Assembly: GCA_018065025.1 (NCBI GenBank) | Contig: JAGHUB010000120.1 | Coordinates: 1-10,835 of the forward strand | Length of the DNA stretch: 10,835 bases | Direction of reading: 5' to 3' | Source: Candidatus Equihabitans merdae | GTDB taxonomy: Bacteria > Bacillota > Clostridia > Lachnospirales > Lachnospiraceae | Shown: in pieces, positions 1 to 7,556 of the stretch | How the letters are laid out: every line of letters begins with the position of its first letter | Numbering within the stretch: position 1 is the stretch's first letter | The notes under the pieces: model-generated | Told to the model about the DNA's origin: nothing | The model's input: the letters and a program-made list of their open reading frames with translations, nothing else | Databases searched by the model: none | Position numbers and translations under genes: made by a program

Positions 1-2490
1 GTTAAGGATCTGTCCAAGGCCAAGGATGTACAGGCTGCTGTCAACGCACTCTTTGAGAAGGCAGCCGGTGATGTGGAAACCTCCTTTACCTCTCTGGCCA
101 GTGCCCGTATCAATAGCCGATCTTTCGGTCGTGCCACTACCGGTTCCGAATATGACCTGGTCGATATTCAGAGTCTGGCCGGTCTTATGCAGAAAAAGTA
201 TCCGGCTGAAGCTAAGCAAGTCGCTGATCAGGCCAAGGCCATGACCGTCATCAGCCGCAGCAATACAGATGATGCCTGTGGTGTCAGCCTCTATTATCCT
301 TTCTATAACAAGAGTTCTTATGAGGAAAAATGGAAGGAGGCTTACTCTCAGGTAGAAGGTTTTGAAGCCTACTGTAAGTATCTTGAAAACTATGAACAGC
401 GTTGGCTGGGCACAGATTTGCGACGCATCTTCGCCGATGTGAAAACACCGAAAGTCACTGAGGAAGGTGATTATTTCATCACCCTTACCGATGAGCAGCT
501 CGATCAGTATGCTGAAGGCGGTTATTATATCCTTGAGAAAAATGGTGGTGACAATTACACCGTTGTTTTCTCATCATCAGATGTTGATCTGGTAGATCAT
601 GAGCTTCGCGCCAATTTTGAGAATAAGATTCTGTATTTCACAAATGACGCGGGAAACAGAAATATTGTGCCTGTTCGCGAATGGGATACCGTAGACAATG
701 TTACTCGTTATTCATCCTTCCCAAGGGTCGCGGATCTGTCCGATGACAAAGATACGAAAATGGCAGATACAGAGCTGCAGTTTTCATTGGATCGGGACAA
801 GGAGACCGTTGAGGTCACGGCCTTCCTGGAGTCGGATAACTTTGTCAAAGATCTCTTCAAAGGTGATAATTTCGGCAATGTCACCACCGGTAAGCGTTCT
901 GAGGTAGATACTTCTAAATACGAGAGCCTTTTCTTTAACGCCAATAACGGACGTTATCTGCATCGGGATAACAATGGCATTCTCTATGATTATTGGGATT
1001 GGCCGGAAGACGACGATACTATGGTTCATTCCATGTATGCTCTTTCGGATGGCATCGGTTTTGAATACCTGCCCCTGTATGACGATGGCTTTGAATATTT
1101 CCTGATGATTCGTTATCGAGATCTTCAGGGAAATGGTTACTGTTCTGAACCTATTCCCATCACAGCTGTTGAAAATGAGCACCAGCTGGATAAGAAATCT
1201 TACGACTGGAAGGACAGCCCTGTCTTCACTTTGTATGAAGATGATGAGGTTAAGGCATCCATCTATTGCATGATTTCTCCGGAAAGCAATGCCGTCTGTT
1301 ACAGCTTGATGATCGAGAATAATACAGATGTTAGTATCAAGGCAATCCTGTCCAATCTGATGCTCAATGAGACCATTCGAGATGGCTACAATTATTTCTA
1401 TGAAGCTTATGTATCAGCTCATGGCTACAAGGTTATTCCTTTGAAAGGCCTCAATGAAGCTTTAAGCTTTATGGGCAAAGCTAAGCCCGACAGCTTGTCC
1501 TTTGAATTCACCATGCAGCAGGTCAAAGGATACTATATCAGTTTTCCGGTACGGACCTTATATCCTGATGGGGAGGTAGAGATTCGTGTCAGCGATTCGG
1601 TCTATCCCACTCAGGCGGTTATCCCATATCACGGAGCTATGGCCGATCCTCAGGAAGTTGCTGTTATTGATGATGTTCATTTTGAGCTGATGCAATGTGG
1701 TCAGGTTCTGGACGATTCAGATCAGTCTTCCGGTTATGGTAATATGACACTTCTTCTTAAGGTTGAGAATCAATCAGAGGAAGAACGCGTAGCAAGACTT
1801 TATGGTATCGTCGCCGGTGATTATTATGTGGAGAATAATAAAGCCGAGTTTATAACTTTGTCTCCCGGTCAGACAGGTTATCTGGAGTTTTCAAAAAGTG
1901 TAGCCGACATAGAGAATCCTGATCTGAATAATATAGGCAGTCTTTCCCTTGTCATTAAGGCTCTTCCCCTTTCTTTGGAGGACAAGCAGACAGATGGCTG
2001 GGGTGACTCCTGGCAGACAAAATACAAAGTACCGGATTACGAAGAAATTAAACCTGGCGATTATTATCCCGTTGAGCTTTCGGATAATGATGGACAGACG
2101 GTCTGGGAGGTAGAACCAGGCAAAACTTTGTATGCTGATGATGATCTCTCTATCTATGATGCCGGGGTTGTGGTAAAGGATGATCTTGGCGATAAGAATT
2201 TTGCTTACTTATGGATCGAGAATCACTCGGATAATTATTTTAAAGTGTCTTTAGAGGATATTCTCATCGATGGTGTAGAAAGAAGTGATGCGGACTATAG
2301 CATCAGTACCACTTACGATCTTGCTCTTGCTCCGGGGACAGGCGCCTGGTATTACATCAAGTCTTTCAGTGATGAGCCATTTCCTGAAATCAAAGGAACC
2401 CTGTGCTTGGGAGACTGGACTGATCATGAGCCTGTAGCCACATTGACCGTTAAAGGAACAAAGATCACTTGTGAGGAGGTAAGATCATGA
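1..2490 (+). CDS. Clostripain-family (C11) cysteine peptidase, 3' part, with long repeat tail
   Basis: The frame is open from the first base, so the gene begins upstream; 829 residues are visible. Residues 1-140 look like the end of a clostripain (peptidase C11) domain: a YDLVDIQSLAG segment, then GVSLYYPFYN at 94-103, resembling the conserved G-[IL]-S-[IL]-Y-[FY]-P stretch near the end of this domain. The catalytic His and Cys would lie upstream, so activity cannot be judged here. Residues 140-240 form a linker region typical of clostridial C11 proteins. From about 400 to 829 there are roughly three acidic beta-rich units of about 140 residues (near 398-535, 545-680, 685-829), each with an 'IENxT/S...' strand followed by a polar strand, as in Ig-like sandwiches. 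The protein is probably secreted or surface bound (inference; its N-terminus is not seen). It ends in TGA overlapping the next ATG. A GTG at 73 is only an internal codon. Confidence 0.8.
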   Translation, partial: VKDLSKAKDVQAAVNALFEKAAGDVETSFTSLASARINSRSFGRATTGSEYDLVDIQSLAGLMQKKYPAEAKQVADQAKAMTVISRSNTDDACGVSLYYPFYNKSSYEEKWKEAYSQVEGFEAYCKYLENYEQRWLGTDLRRIFADVKTPKVTEEGDYFITLTDEQLDQYAEGGYYILEKNGGDNYTVVFSSSDVDLVDHELRANFENKILYFTNDAGNRNIVPVREWDTVDNVTRYSSFPRVADLSDDKDTKMADTELQFSLDRDKETVEVTAFLESDNFVKDLFKGDNFGNVTTGKRSEVDTSKYESLFFNANNGRYLHRDNNGILYDYWDWPEDDDTMVHSMYALSDGIGFEYLPLYDDGFEYFLMIRYRDLQGNGYCSEPIPITAVENEHQLDKKSYDWKDSPVFTLYEDDEVKASIYCMISPESNAVCYSLMIENNTDVSIKAILSNLMLNETIRDGYNYFYEAYVSAHGYKVIPLKGLNEALSFMGKAKPDSLSFEFTMQQVKGYYISFPVRTLYPDGEVEIRVSDSVYPTQAVIPYHGAMADPQEVAVIDDVHFELMQCGQVLDDSDQSSGYGNMTLLLKVENQSEEERVARLYGIVAGDYYVENNKAEFITLSPGQTGYLEFSKSVADIENPDLNNIGSLSLVIKALPLSLEDKQTDGWGDSWQTKYKVPDYEEIKPGDYYPVELSDNDGQTVWEVEPGKTLYADDDLSIYDAGVVVKDDLGDKNFAYLWIENHSDNYFKVSLEDILIDGVERSDADYSISTTYDLALAPGTGAWYYIKSFSDEPFPEIKGTLCLGDWTDHEPVATLTVKGTKITCEEVRS
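2473..2480 (+). promoter_or_regulatory. Shine-Dalgarno for the lipoprotein gene, inside the upstream ORF
   Basis: GAGGAGGT lies 6 bases before the ATG at 2487, within the last codons of the C11 gene. With the ATGA stop/start overlap, this points to translational coupling of the two genes and fixes the start of the second. Confidence 0.8.
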
Positions 2491-4187
2491 AGAAAATAGC
2501 CTTGATTTTATCTCTTGTGGGTATGATTTTCACTGTAGGCTGCAGCTCAAGCAGTGGCGCCCAAGATGGCTACCTTGGTTATCGTGCAGAACTGGATGAA
2601 GATACCGGGATGATCACAGGCCCTGCTCAGGATGAGGCATCAGCTGTTAATGTTTATTCGGATGACAGACTTGCTATAGATGTGTCATTCGTCTGGGAAG
2701 GCGATTTCTGGGATAGCGATGGCCAGTATATGTATATCACGCCAAGTCTGGTTGGCCAGGAGGATTTTTCATTTGCCATTGATAATATTTCTGTCAATGA
2801 TATGAGTGTTCCTATGGACACAGCCTATTATGACCGAGTCTGGCATATGAGCCCCGGTGAGAATGGTTCTCCTTATAAAATCTCTCTTGGACGTGTTCTT
2901 GGCCTGACAGGTACAGGCAAGGTGGAAAATGTAAGTTTTACCATCGAACATGAAGAAGGAGCATTTGATGTAGCCTATTCATTTGCTGAGGATGACGTCC
3001 ATTCTTCACTCTATCTTTTGTCTCTTGCCGATCAGCAGGTATTGCTTGAAGAGGATGGGATGAAAGCCACCTTGATCTCTCTTGGTTTTGATCAGAATGA
3101 AGACCTGGAAGGCGTGGTGCTTTTTGAAAATGACAGTGACCTGGAGAAAGCGGCGGTCATCACCGGTGTCAGCTTAGACCGGAATACCGTAGAATTTCAG
3201 GGAATGAGGGAGAGTTCTTATATAAACCTGTCCCCTTATGAACTTGGACCCCATGAGAAGGTCTATCGTCGATTCTACTGCCCCTACTACAATATATCTG
3301 ATAGCTTCGTCGAGAGTTTGAAGGCTAGAAGAGCCTCTGTCAGTCTGATGCTGATGACAGATTTTTCAGAAAACCAGGGCGCTTACAGTGATGTAACCGG
3401 CGGAAAATGGTATTCGGTAGAATTGAAGGGGCAGCAGTCCGAAGCAGAAGATCAGGATACAGAAGGTGAAGTGGTCTTTGATCAGGAAGACGTTCGTCTG
3501 ATCTGTACCGACCGTGGATTGGATAAATATGGCCGTCTCACCTGGAAGTTCAGAATTGAAAACAACCGGGATGAAAATATTCTGTTTCATGCGGAAGATG
3601 CTTATGCGGATGGATTATCTTTGAACAGCTTCATGATCTATGAAGAAGTCGGTGCCGGCAGAGTCTTTGATGTGGATGATAAATCATTGTATGGCGATGA
3701 CCAGGTTACCTTATATACTACCTGGGAAGGCGAGTATGACGGTGTCGCGGAAGATTGCTTCCTGATGCCGGAACTGGAATTCATGGTAGAAATCAAGACC
3801 CCGGGCGGCGGTAAAATGATCTACGATTCTGATGAATATGTCTTCGTCCCTGCAGTAGTTCTTTCAGAACCGGTATTCTTCGAAAACGATGGTATCAGCA
3901 TGGCTTTGTCCACGGATACTTCTCTTGGTTACTATCGTGTGATCATTAATAACGATACAAGGGCTGCCATAAAGGTAAGATACACCGATATTCGTATCAA
4001 TGGTGGGAATGAAGGTTATGATGCATCGGGAAGTGTTGATCCGGAAGCAGCAGACGCCATTGATTTTAGGCATACCGGTGTGGATGACATTTCTGATATC
4101 GTTTCTATCAGCTTCAATATCGAGATTACCGATGATAAGGATAATGTTATTTACACATCCGAAGAACCTGTGGCCATATATCCCTGA
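2487..4187 (+). CDS. Acidic repeat lipoprotein coupled to the C11 peptidase
   Basis: 566 residues. The N-terminus has two lysines, a hydrophobic stretch and a TVGC lipobox with Cys19, followed by a Ser-rich linker, so it is predicted to be a lipoprotein anchored on the outer face of the membrane. The rest is acidic and beta-rich with no catalytic motif that I can see. About four units can be made out, near residues 50-175, 185-310, 325-455 and 460-566. Several carry a 'IENN/INND...' strand followed by a 'D-x-x-[IL]-[ND]-G' strand, very like the tail of the preceding protein. This suggests both proteins share one family of Ig-like adhesion or binding domains (inference from reading, not from an alignment). 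The start is set by the ATGA overlap and a strong Shine-Dalgarno. Likely role: a substrate- or partner-binding companion of the peptidase; no specific function can be named. Confidence 0.75.
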   Translation: MKKIALILSLVGMIFTVGCSSSSGAQDGYLGYRAELDEDTGMITGPAQDEASAVNVYSDDRLAIDVSFVWEGDFWDSDGQYMYITPSLVGQEDFSFAIDNISVNDMSVPMDTAYYDRVWHMSPGENGSPYKISLGRVLGLTGTGKVENVSFTIEHEEGAFDVAYSFAEDDVHSSLYLLSLADQQVLLEEDGMKATLISLGFDQNEDLEGVVLFENDSDLEKAAVITGVSLDRNTVEFQGMRESSYINLSPYELGPHEKVYRRFYCPYYNISDSFVESLKARRASVSLMLMTDFSENQGAYSDVTGGKWYSVELKGQQSEAEDQDTEGEVVFDQEDVRLICTDRGLDKYGRLTWKFRIENNRDENILFHAEDAYADGLSLNSFMIYEEVGAGRVFDVDDKSLYGDDQVTLYTTWEGEYDGVAEDCFLMPELEFMVEIKTPGGGKMIYDSDEYVFVPAVVLSEPVFFENDGISMALSTDTSLGYYRVIINNDTRAAIKVRYTDIRINGGNEGYDASGSVDPEAADAIDFRHTGVDDISDIVSISFNIEITDDKDNVIYTSEEPVAIYP

Positions 4188-4210
4188 TGCCCATGGATAC
4201 CATCGGGCAT
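4187..4210 (+). other. Stem-loop directly after the lipoprotein stop codon
   Basis: ATGCCCATGG (4187-4196) and CCATCGGGCAT (4200-4210) pair over 10 bp with one bulged C (4204) and a three-base loop. No T-run follows directly (the first short one is near 4225), so it is not a convincing intrinsic terminator. It could be an mRNA-stabilising or attenuating hairpin between the two lipoprotein genes. Confidence 0.4.
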
Positions 4211-4342
4211 ATGATGGAATATGGGTTTTGTTTACGGATAAACCATGTTGTGTATCTGTAGGCGGTTTGATACCATAAATAATATAAGCAGTCGCTGAAC
4301 TCGCAATCATTTTCCAAAGGCGGCTGCGGGAAGGGTTAAGAT

Positions 4343-6028
4343 ATGAGAAAACATGTATTTATGCGCAAGGCAGGTGCTGTGGGCTTATCAGTCTGTCTGG
4401 CTGCAGGTATGCTGGCAGGCTGCGGTAAAAAAAACCAGTCGACAGCATCCACTGAAAGAGTAACATTAACAGAAGAGATCGAGTCTGTGATGCCGGAATT
4501 TGACGACATATTTGAGCCTGCTGCCGGAGAAGCAGGGGCAGGGTCTGATACTGATACGGTGGATTTTGACGAATTTGTTGGTGAAGATGGAGCAGAGTTT
4601 ACTGCTGATTATCTGATGATCTACAATCCTAAGATTTATGATGAGCATACAGATATGTCCGATCTGCATACCTCTGAAGATGTTCTGGCTACCGGTAGAA
4701 TGGCTGATCAGATCGTCACAGGCTCTGACCGTGCCGGCGGTGAATTCGAACTGGAACCCAAAGAGTTTACTTACATGGACCAGAACGATGAACGTATTCA
4801 GACCGATGATTCCGATCTGACTCGCGACAGTGTTCGTGCCACAGCCAAGGATCCCGCTTATTCCAAGGGTGACAAGCATGATTTCTGGTACAATACACCG
4901 GCTATGGACTCTCGCGTGAAAGGAACATTCGAGTGCCTCTATGCAGGTCAGAAGTGCTATGTCTGGGCAGTCAATGGTTCTATCAGCCCCAGACAGGCTG
5001 AAGCTGCCGGTAGAGAGATGGATCGTAATATCTATGACAAGGACGAGTCAGCCTTCGGTACACCTCGTTTCACTGAAAATGGTGGTAAGTTGAATATCCT
5101 GTTCTATCCTATTGATGGCGGTATCTGCGGCTTCTTCGCTATGTATGATATCTGGTCAACTGCTGAACTGGCAGCTGCCGGCTACACACCGGATGATCTT
5201 TGCTATAACACAGACCACGCTATCATCAACATCAACTCCAACCTGGTTGGTAATTATGATGATGTTATGTACAGCACACTGGCTCATGAGATGCAGCATC
5301 TGATCTGCGCATCTGATGCCTTCAACTATGTGGATACACCCTTCATGCGTACCTGGTTAAATGAGTCCATGTCCGCTTATGCTGAAGAACTGGTCTATCC
5401 GGGCACCAAGGTAGAATGTCAGGAAAACCTGCAGTTCTATGTCAGTGAAAACTACAAGAATGGTCAGTCCCTCTATAACTTCAGCACAGCCGATGATGAA
5501 TATCTTGGTGCTTATGGTATCGTTTACCTCTTCGAAGAGTATCTGAGAGAACAGTCAGCTAATGATCCTCTTTTCAATATTCACGAATTCTGGCGTACAT
5601 CTTGCCGCGCTGATATCGATGAAGCTCAGGCTACTAATTCTGCAGCTGCCGACGGTTTCATCGGTCAGATCGATAAGAGCGTTACTTATACATCTGCTAT
5701 GAAAGCCGGTCTTTCCTCAACAGATGAATGGCTAAGCAAACTGACATTGAATTTCTATCTGGAGACCCTGAAAGATGACCTGGCTGATCTGGACATCTAC
5801 GCAGATCCCATGGATGGCATGTCATTTGGTGAATACATGCGTCTTTATTCTCTGTACACCAATGTTGATCCTGCCTCTATCGAAGGCGGCGGCCGCGTCA
5901 TGGTTATGACACAGAACGGCACCTACAAAGTTCCGGCAGACGCCTCTAATGGTCTGATCTACGTCACACTGGACAAAGACTTCAACTGCACAGGTATCTA
6001 TGACTCAGTAGGTACACCCTTGCAGTAA
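4343..6028 (+). CDS. Lipoprotein zinc metallopeptidase, HExxH gluzincin-like (resembles M30/hyicolysin)
   Basis: 561 residues. The signal sequence ends in a LAGC lipobox with Cys27, followed by a Gly/Lys/Gln/Ser linker, so it is predicted to be exported and lipid-anchored. The catalytic signature is H315-E-M-Q-H319 within 'STLAHEMQHL', followed 22 residues later by WLNES with E341 as the likely third zinc ligand and then 'AYAEEL'. This HExxH...WLNE...YAE layout matches the gluzincin pattern seen in hyicolysin-like M30 peptidases. Residues 30-150 are acidic and low in complexity, possibly a spacer or propeptide. The ATG at 4343 is preceded by GGGAAGGG at 4328-4335 with 7 bases of spacing; Met7 is a less likely start. 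The gene lies 155 bp after the repeat lipoprotein and is followed by a strong terminator. Together with the C11 protein it suggests a secreted proteolysis locus. The zinc-protease call is firm; the family name is less so. Confidence 0.8.
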   Translation: MRKHVFMRKAGAVGLSVCLAAGMLAGCGKKNQSTASTERVTLTEEIESVMPEFDDIFEPAAGEAGAGSDTDTVDFDEFVGEDGAEFTADYLMIYNPKIYDEHTDMSDLHTSEDVLATGRMADQIVTGSDRAGGEFELEPKEFTYMDQNDERIQTDDSDLTRDSVRATAKDPAYSKGDKHDFWYNTPAMDSRVKGTFECLYAGQKCYVWAVNGSISPRQAEAAGREMDRNIYDKDESAFGTPRFTENGGKLNILFYPIDGGICGFFAMYDIWSTAELAAAGYTPDDLCYNTDHAIININSNLVGNYDDVMYSTLAHEMQHLICASDAFNYVDTPFMRTWLNESMSAYAEELVYPGTKVECQENLQFYVSENYKNGQSLYNFSTADDEYLGAYGIVYLFEEYLREQSANDPLFNIHEFWRTSCRADIDEAQATNSAAADGFIGQIDKSVTYTSAMKAGLSSTDEWLSKLTLNFYLETLKDDLADLDIYADPMDGMSFGEYMRLYSLYTNVDPASIEGGGRVMVMTQNGTYKVPADASNGLIYVTLDKDFNCTGIYDSVGTPLQ

Positions 6029-6050
6029 ATAACAAAAGAATGGTTTACAT

Positions 6051-6087
6051 AAAAAAGCTGCTCATCTTAATGGTGAGCAGCTTTTTT
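6051..6087. terminator. Bidirectional intrinsic terminator between convergent genes
   Basis: AAAAAAGCTGCTCA (6051-6064) and TGAGCAGCTTTTTT (6074-6087) are perfect inverse complements; a further T-G and C-G pair leave a TTAAT loop. The T-run on the + strand (6082-6088) and the A-run before the stem (6051-6056, a T-run on the minus strand) let it stop both the metallopeptidase transcript and the minus-strand AICAR formyltransferase transcript. Confidence 0.92.
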
Positions 6088-6103
6088 TCTTAAGTTAGCT
6101 AAA

Positions 6104-7282
6104 TCAATGATGGAACAATCTCATGCCCGTGAAGGCCATGGCAATGTCGTATTTATTGCAGGTTTCGATGACATTGTCATCGCGGATGCTGCCGCCGGGC
6201 TGGACGATGAAGCGGACACCTGACTTGTGAGCGCGTTCTACATTATCACCAAAGGGGAAGAAGGCATCGCTGCCTACAGTCACATCGGTCTGAGTGGCGA
6301 TCCAGGCCTTCTTCTCCTCAGCGGTAAGAACAGCAGGTTTTTCCTTGAAAATGTTCTGCCAGGTACCTTCAGCCAGAACATCTTCATATTCATCAGAAAT
6401 GTAGACATCGATGGCATTGTCACGGTCGGCACGGCGGATCTTATCCACAAAAGGCAGATTCAGAACCTGGGGATGTTGACGCAGATACCAGTTATCTGCC
6501 TTGCTGCCTGCCAGACGAGTGCAGTGGATACGGCTCTGCTGACCGGCACCGACACCGATAGCCTGACCATTTTTTACATAGCAGACAGAATTGGACTGAG
6601 TGTATTTCAGGGTAATCAGAGAAACGATCATATCGATCTTGGCCTGATCAGTAAGAGTCTTGTTGTCTGTTACGACATTTTCCAGAAGAGAAGCGTCGAT
6701 CTTATAATTGTTGCGGCCCTGTTCGAAAGTGATACCAAAGACATCCTTATGTTCAACCGGCTGGGGTACATAGGAAGGATCAATCTGAATGATGTTGTAA
6801 TTGCCTTTCTTCTTGGTTTTCAGAAGAGCCAGGGCTTCTTCAGTGTAACCGGGAGCGATGATACCATCGGAAACTTCGGGCATCATATATTTGGCGACAG
6901 TTACGTCACAGATGTCAGAAAGGGCAGCCCAGTCACCGTAGGAACAGAGACGGTCAGCACCGCGGGCGCGGATGTAAGCACAGGCCAGAGGACTGGGATC
7001 CAGTTCCGGTTTTACAAAATACATCTGACGATCGATATCAGACAGGGGCAGGCCTACAGCGGCACCGGCCGGAGAAACATGCTTAAATGAAGCTGCAGAG
7101 GGAAGACCTGTGACTTCTTTTAATTCACGGACCAGCTGCCAGGAATTCAGAGCATCCATAAAGTTGATATAGCCCGGGCGGCCATTCAGGATCTCAACCG
7201 GCAGATCACGGCCATCGTTGACGAAGATAGAAGCAGGTTTCTGATTGGGGTTACAACCATATTTCAATTCAAATGATTTCAT
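6104..7282 (-). CDS. purH: Phosphoribosylaminoimidazolecarboxamide (AICAR) formyltransferase, stand-alone
   Basis: 392 residues, close to the usual length of the clostridial single-domain form. It transfers a formyl group from 10-formyl-tetrahydrofolate to AICAR to give FAICAR, the penultimate step of IMP synthesis, in the cytoplasm. Visible family landmarks are KYGCNPNQKP near the start, LNGRPGYINF (32-41), FKHVSPAGAAVG with the catalytic Lys67-His68 pair, ARGADRLCSYGDW, the GAGQQSRIHCTRLAGSKAD segment, and a C-terminal PGGSIRDD...AMAFTGMRLFHH. The N-terminal IMP cyclohydrolase (MGS-like) domain of bifunctional PurH is absent, so another enzyme must close the ring. The ATG at 7282 follows GGAAAGGA at a suitable distance and starts at the conserved N-terminus. 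The frame stays open further upstream to 7648, but that part covers the riboswitch and promoter and is not coding. Confidence 0.95.
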   Translation of the reverse strand: MKSFELKYGCNPNQKPASIFVNDGRDLPVEILNGRPGYINFMDALNSWQLVRELKEVTGLPSAASFKHVSPAGAAVGLPLSDIDRQMYFVKPELDPSPLACAYIRARGADRLCSYGDWAALSDICDVTVAKYMMPEVSDGIIAPGYTEEALALLKTKKKGNYNIIQIDPSYVPQPVEHKDVFGITFEQGRNNYKIDASLLENVVTDNKTLTDQAKIDMIVSLITLKYTQSNSVCYVKNGQAIGVGAGQQSRIHCTRLAGSKADNWYLRQHPQVLNLPFVDKIRRADRDNAIDVYISDEYEDVLAEGTWQNIFKEKPAVLTAEEKKAWIATQTDVTVGSDAFFPFGDNVERAHKSGVRFIVQPGGSIRDDNVIETCNKYDIAMAFTGMRLFHH

Positions 7283-7303
7283 AAGGATTCCTTTCCAAGT
7301 AAG

Positions 7304-7346
7304 AAAAAAATAAGCAGACCCATTCATATTGCCATGAAAGGTCTGC
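7304..7346 (-). terminator. Riboswitch-controlled intrinsic terminator in the purH leader
   Basis: On the minus strand, GCAGACC (+ coordinates 7346-7340) pairs with GGTCTGC (7320-7314), extended by TTCAT/ATGAA around a small loop, and is followed by TTATTTTTTT. Its 5' arm overlaps the last conserved element of the ZTP aptamer, so folding of the aptamer and the terminator should exclude each other. Predicted effect: read-through when ZTP or ZMP is bound. Confidence 0.88.
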
Positions 7347-7420
7347 CCAGACGGTCGACAAAAATATATAGCCGGCGGCTCCCCTGTGGTGATCCACGTT
7401 CCGTCAGTTACCGCGGCCTG
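7341..7420 (-). ncRNA. ZTP (pfl) riboswitch aptamer upstream of purH
   Basis: Read on the minus strand, the leader holds the landmarks of the pfl/ZTP class in order: GCCGCGGTAACTGACGGAA (7417-7399), a short hairpin GTGG-ATCA-CCAC (7397-7386), GGGGAGC (7384-7378) closing the first domain with CCGCCGGC, an A/T-rich linker, then the near-invariant CCGTCTGGGCAG (7354-7343) in a short stem GTC/GAC (7359-7357 with 7343-7341). The class senses ZMP/ZTP, the AICAR nucleotides that accumulate when 10-formyl-tetrahydrofolate is scarce. Its position before an AICAR formyltransferase and next to an overlapping terminator is a textbook arrangement for an ON switch. The outer limits of the aptamer are approximate. 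Confidence 0.92.
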
Positions 7421-7456
7421 CATTTCTATGGAGGAGAAATGCTTTTGCTGACTAGA

Positions 7457-7485
7457 ATAATAGCAGAAAAGCAGGAAATGCTCAA
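7457..7485 (-). promoter_or_regulatory. Sigma-A type promoter for the riboswitch-purH transcript
   Basis: On the minus strand, TTGAGC (7485-7480), a 17-base spacer and TATTAT (7462-7457) precede the aptamer. Transcription would start near 7450, giving a leader of about 170 bases before the ATG. Confidence 0.7.
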
Positions 7486-7505
7486 GTACCCGGAAAAAGT
7501 CAGAC

Positions 7506-7534
7506 TTGAAATATCGAACGGATGTTCGTATAAT
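7506..7534 (+). promoter_or_regulatory. Sigma-A type promoter of the small SOS-linked gene
   Basis: TTGAAA (7506-7511), a 17-base spacer and a perfect TATAAT (7529-7534) lie 22 bases before the ATG at 7557. The spacer holds the LexA-like palindrome, so operator and promoter overlap fully. Confidence 0.85.
7515..7528. promoter_or_regulatory. LexA operator (Firmicutes SOS box)
   Basis: CGAAC-GGAT-GTTCG is a perfect palindrome with a four-base centre. It matches the GAAC-N4-GTTC core of the Bacillus/Clostridium LexA (DinR) box, and the centre fits the R-N-R-Y preference. It sits between the -35 and -10 boxes of the + strand promoter, where a bound repressor would block RNA polymerase. Its distance to the minus-strand -35 box of purH is about 30 bases, so direct repression of purH is less likely. 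Confidence 0.8.
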
Positions 7535-7556
7535 ATTCCGAAAAGGAGGAGCAAAT

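Noticed and set aside
784..1182. Minus-strand ORF of 132 codons inside the C11 gene
   Set aside because: Shadow frame of a clearly coding + strand gene; no start signal or family features.
4187..4225. Intrinsic terminator between the two lipoprotein genes
   Set aside because: The stem has a bulge and no T-run follows it directly, so I list it only as a hairpin.
4248..4276. Promoter for the metallopeptidase (TTGTGT, 17 bases, TACCAT)
   Set aside because: Both boxes are poor matches and several equally weak alternatives exist in this A/T-rich gap; not supportable.
6227..7090. Open frame of 287 codons on the + strand
   Set aside because: It lies wholly antisense to the purH gene, which has clear family motifs; it is a shadow of that gene's codon use.
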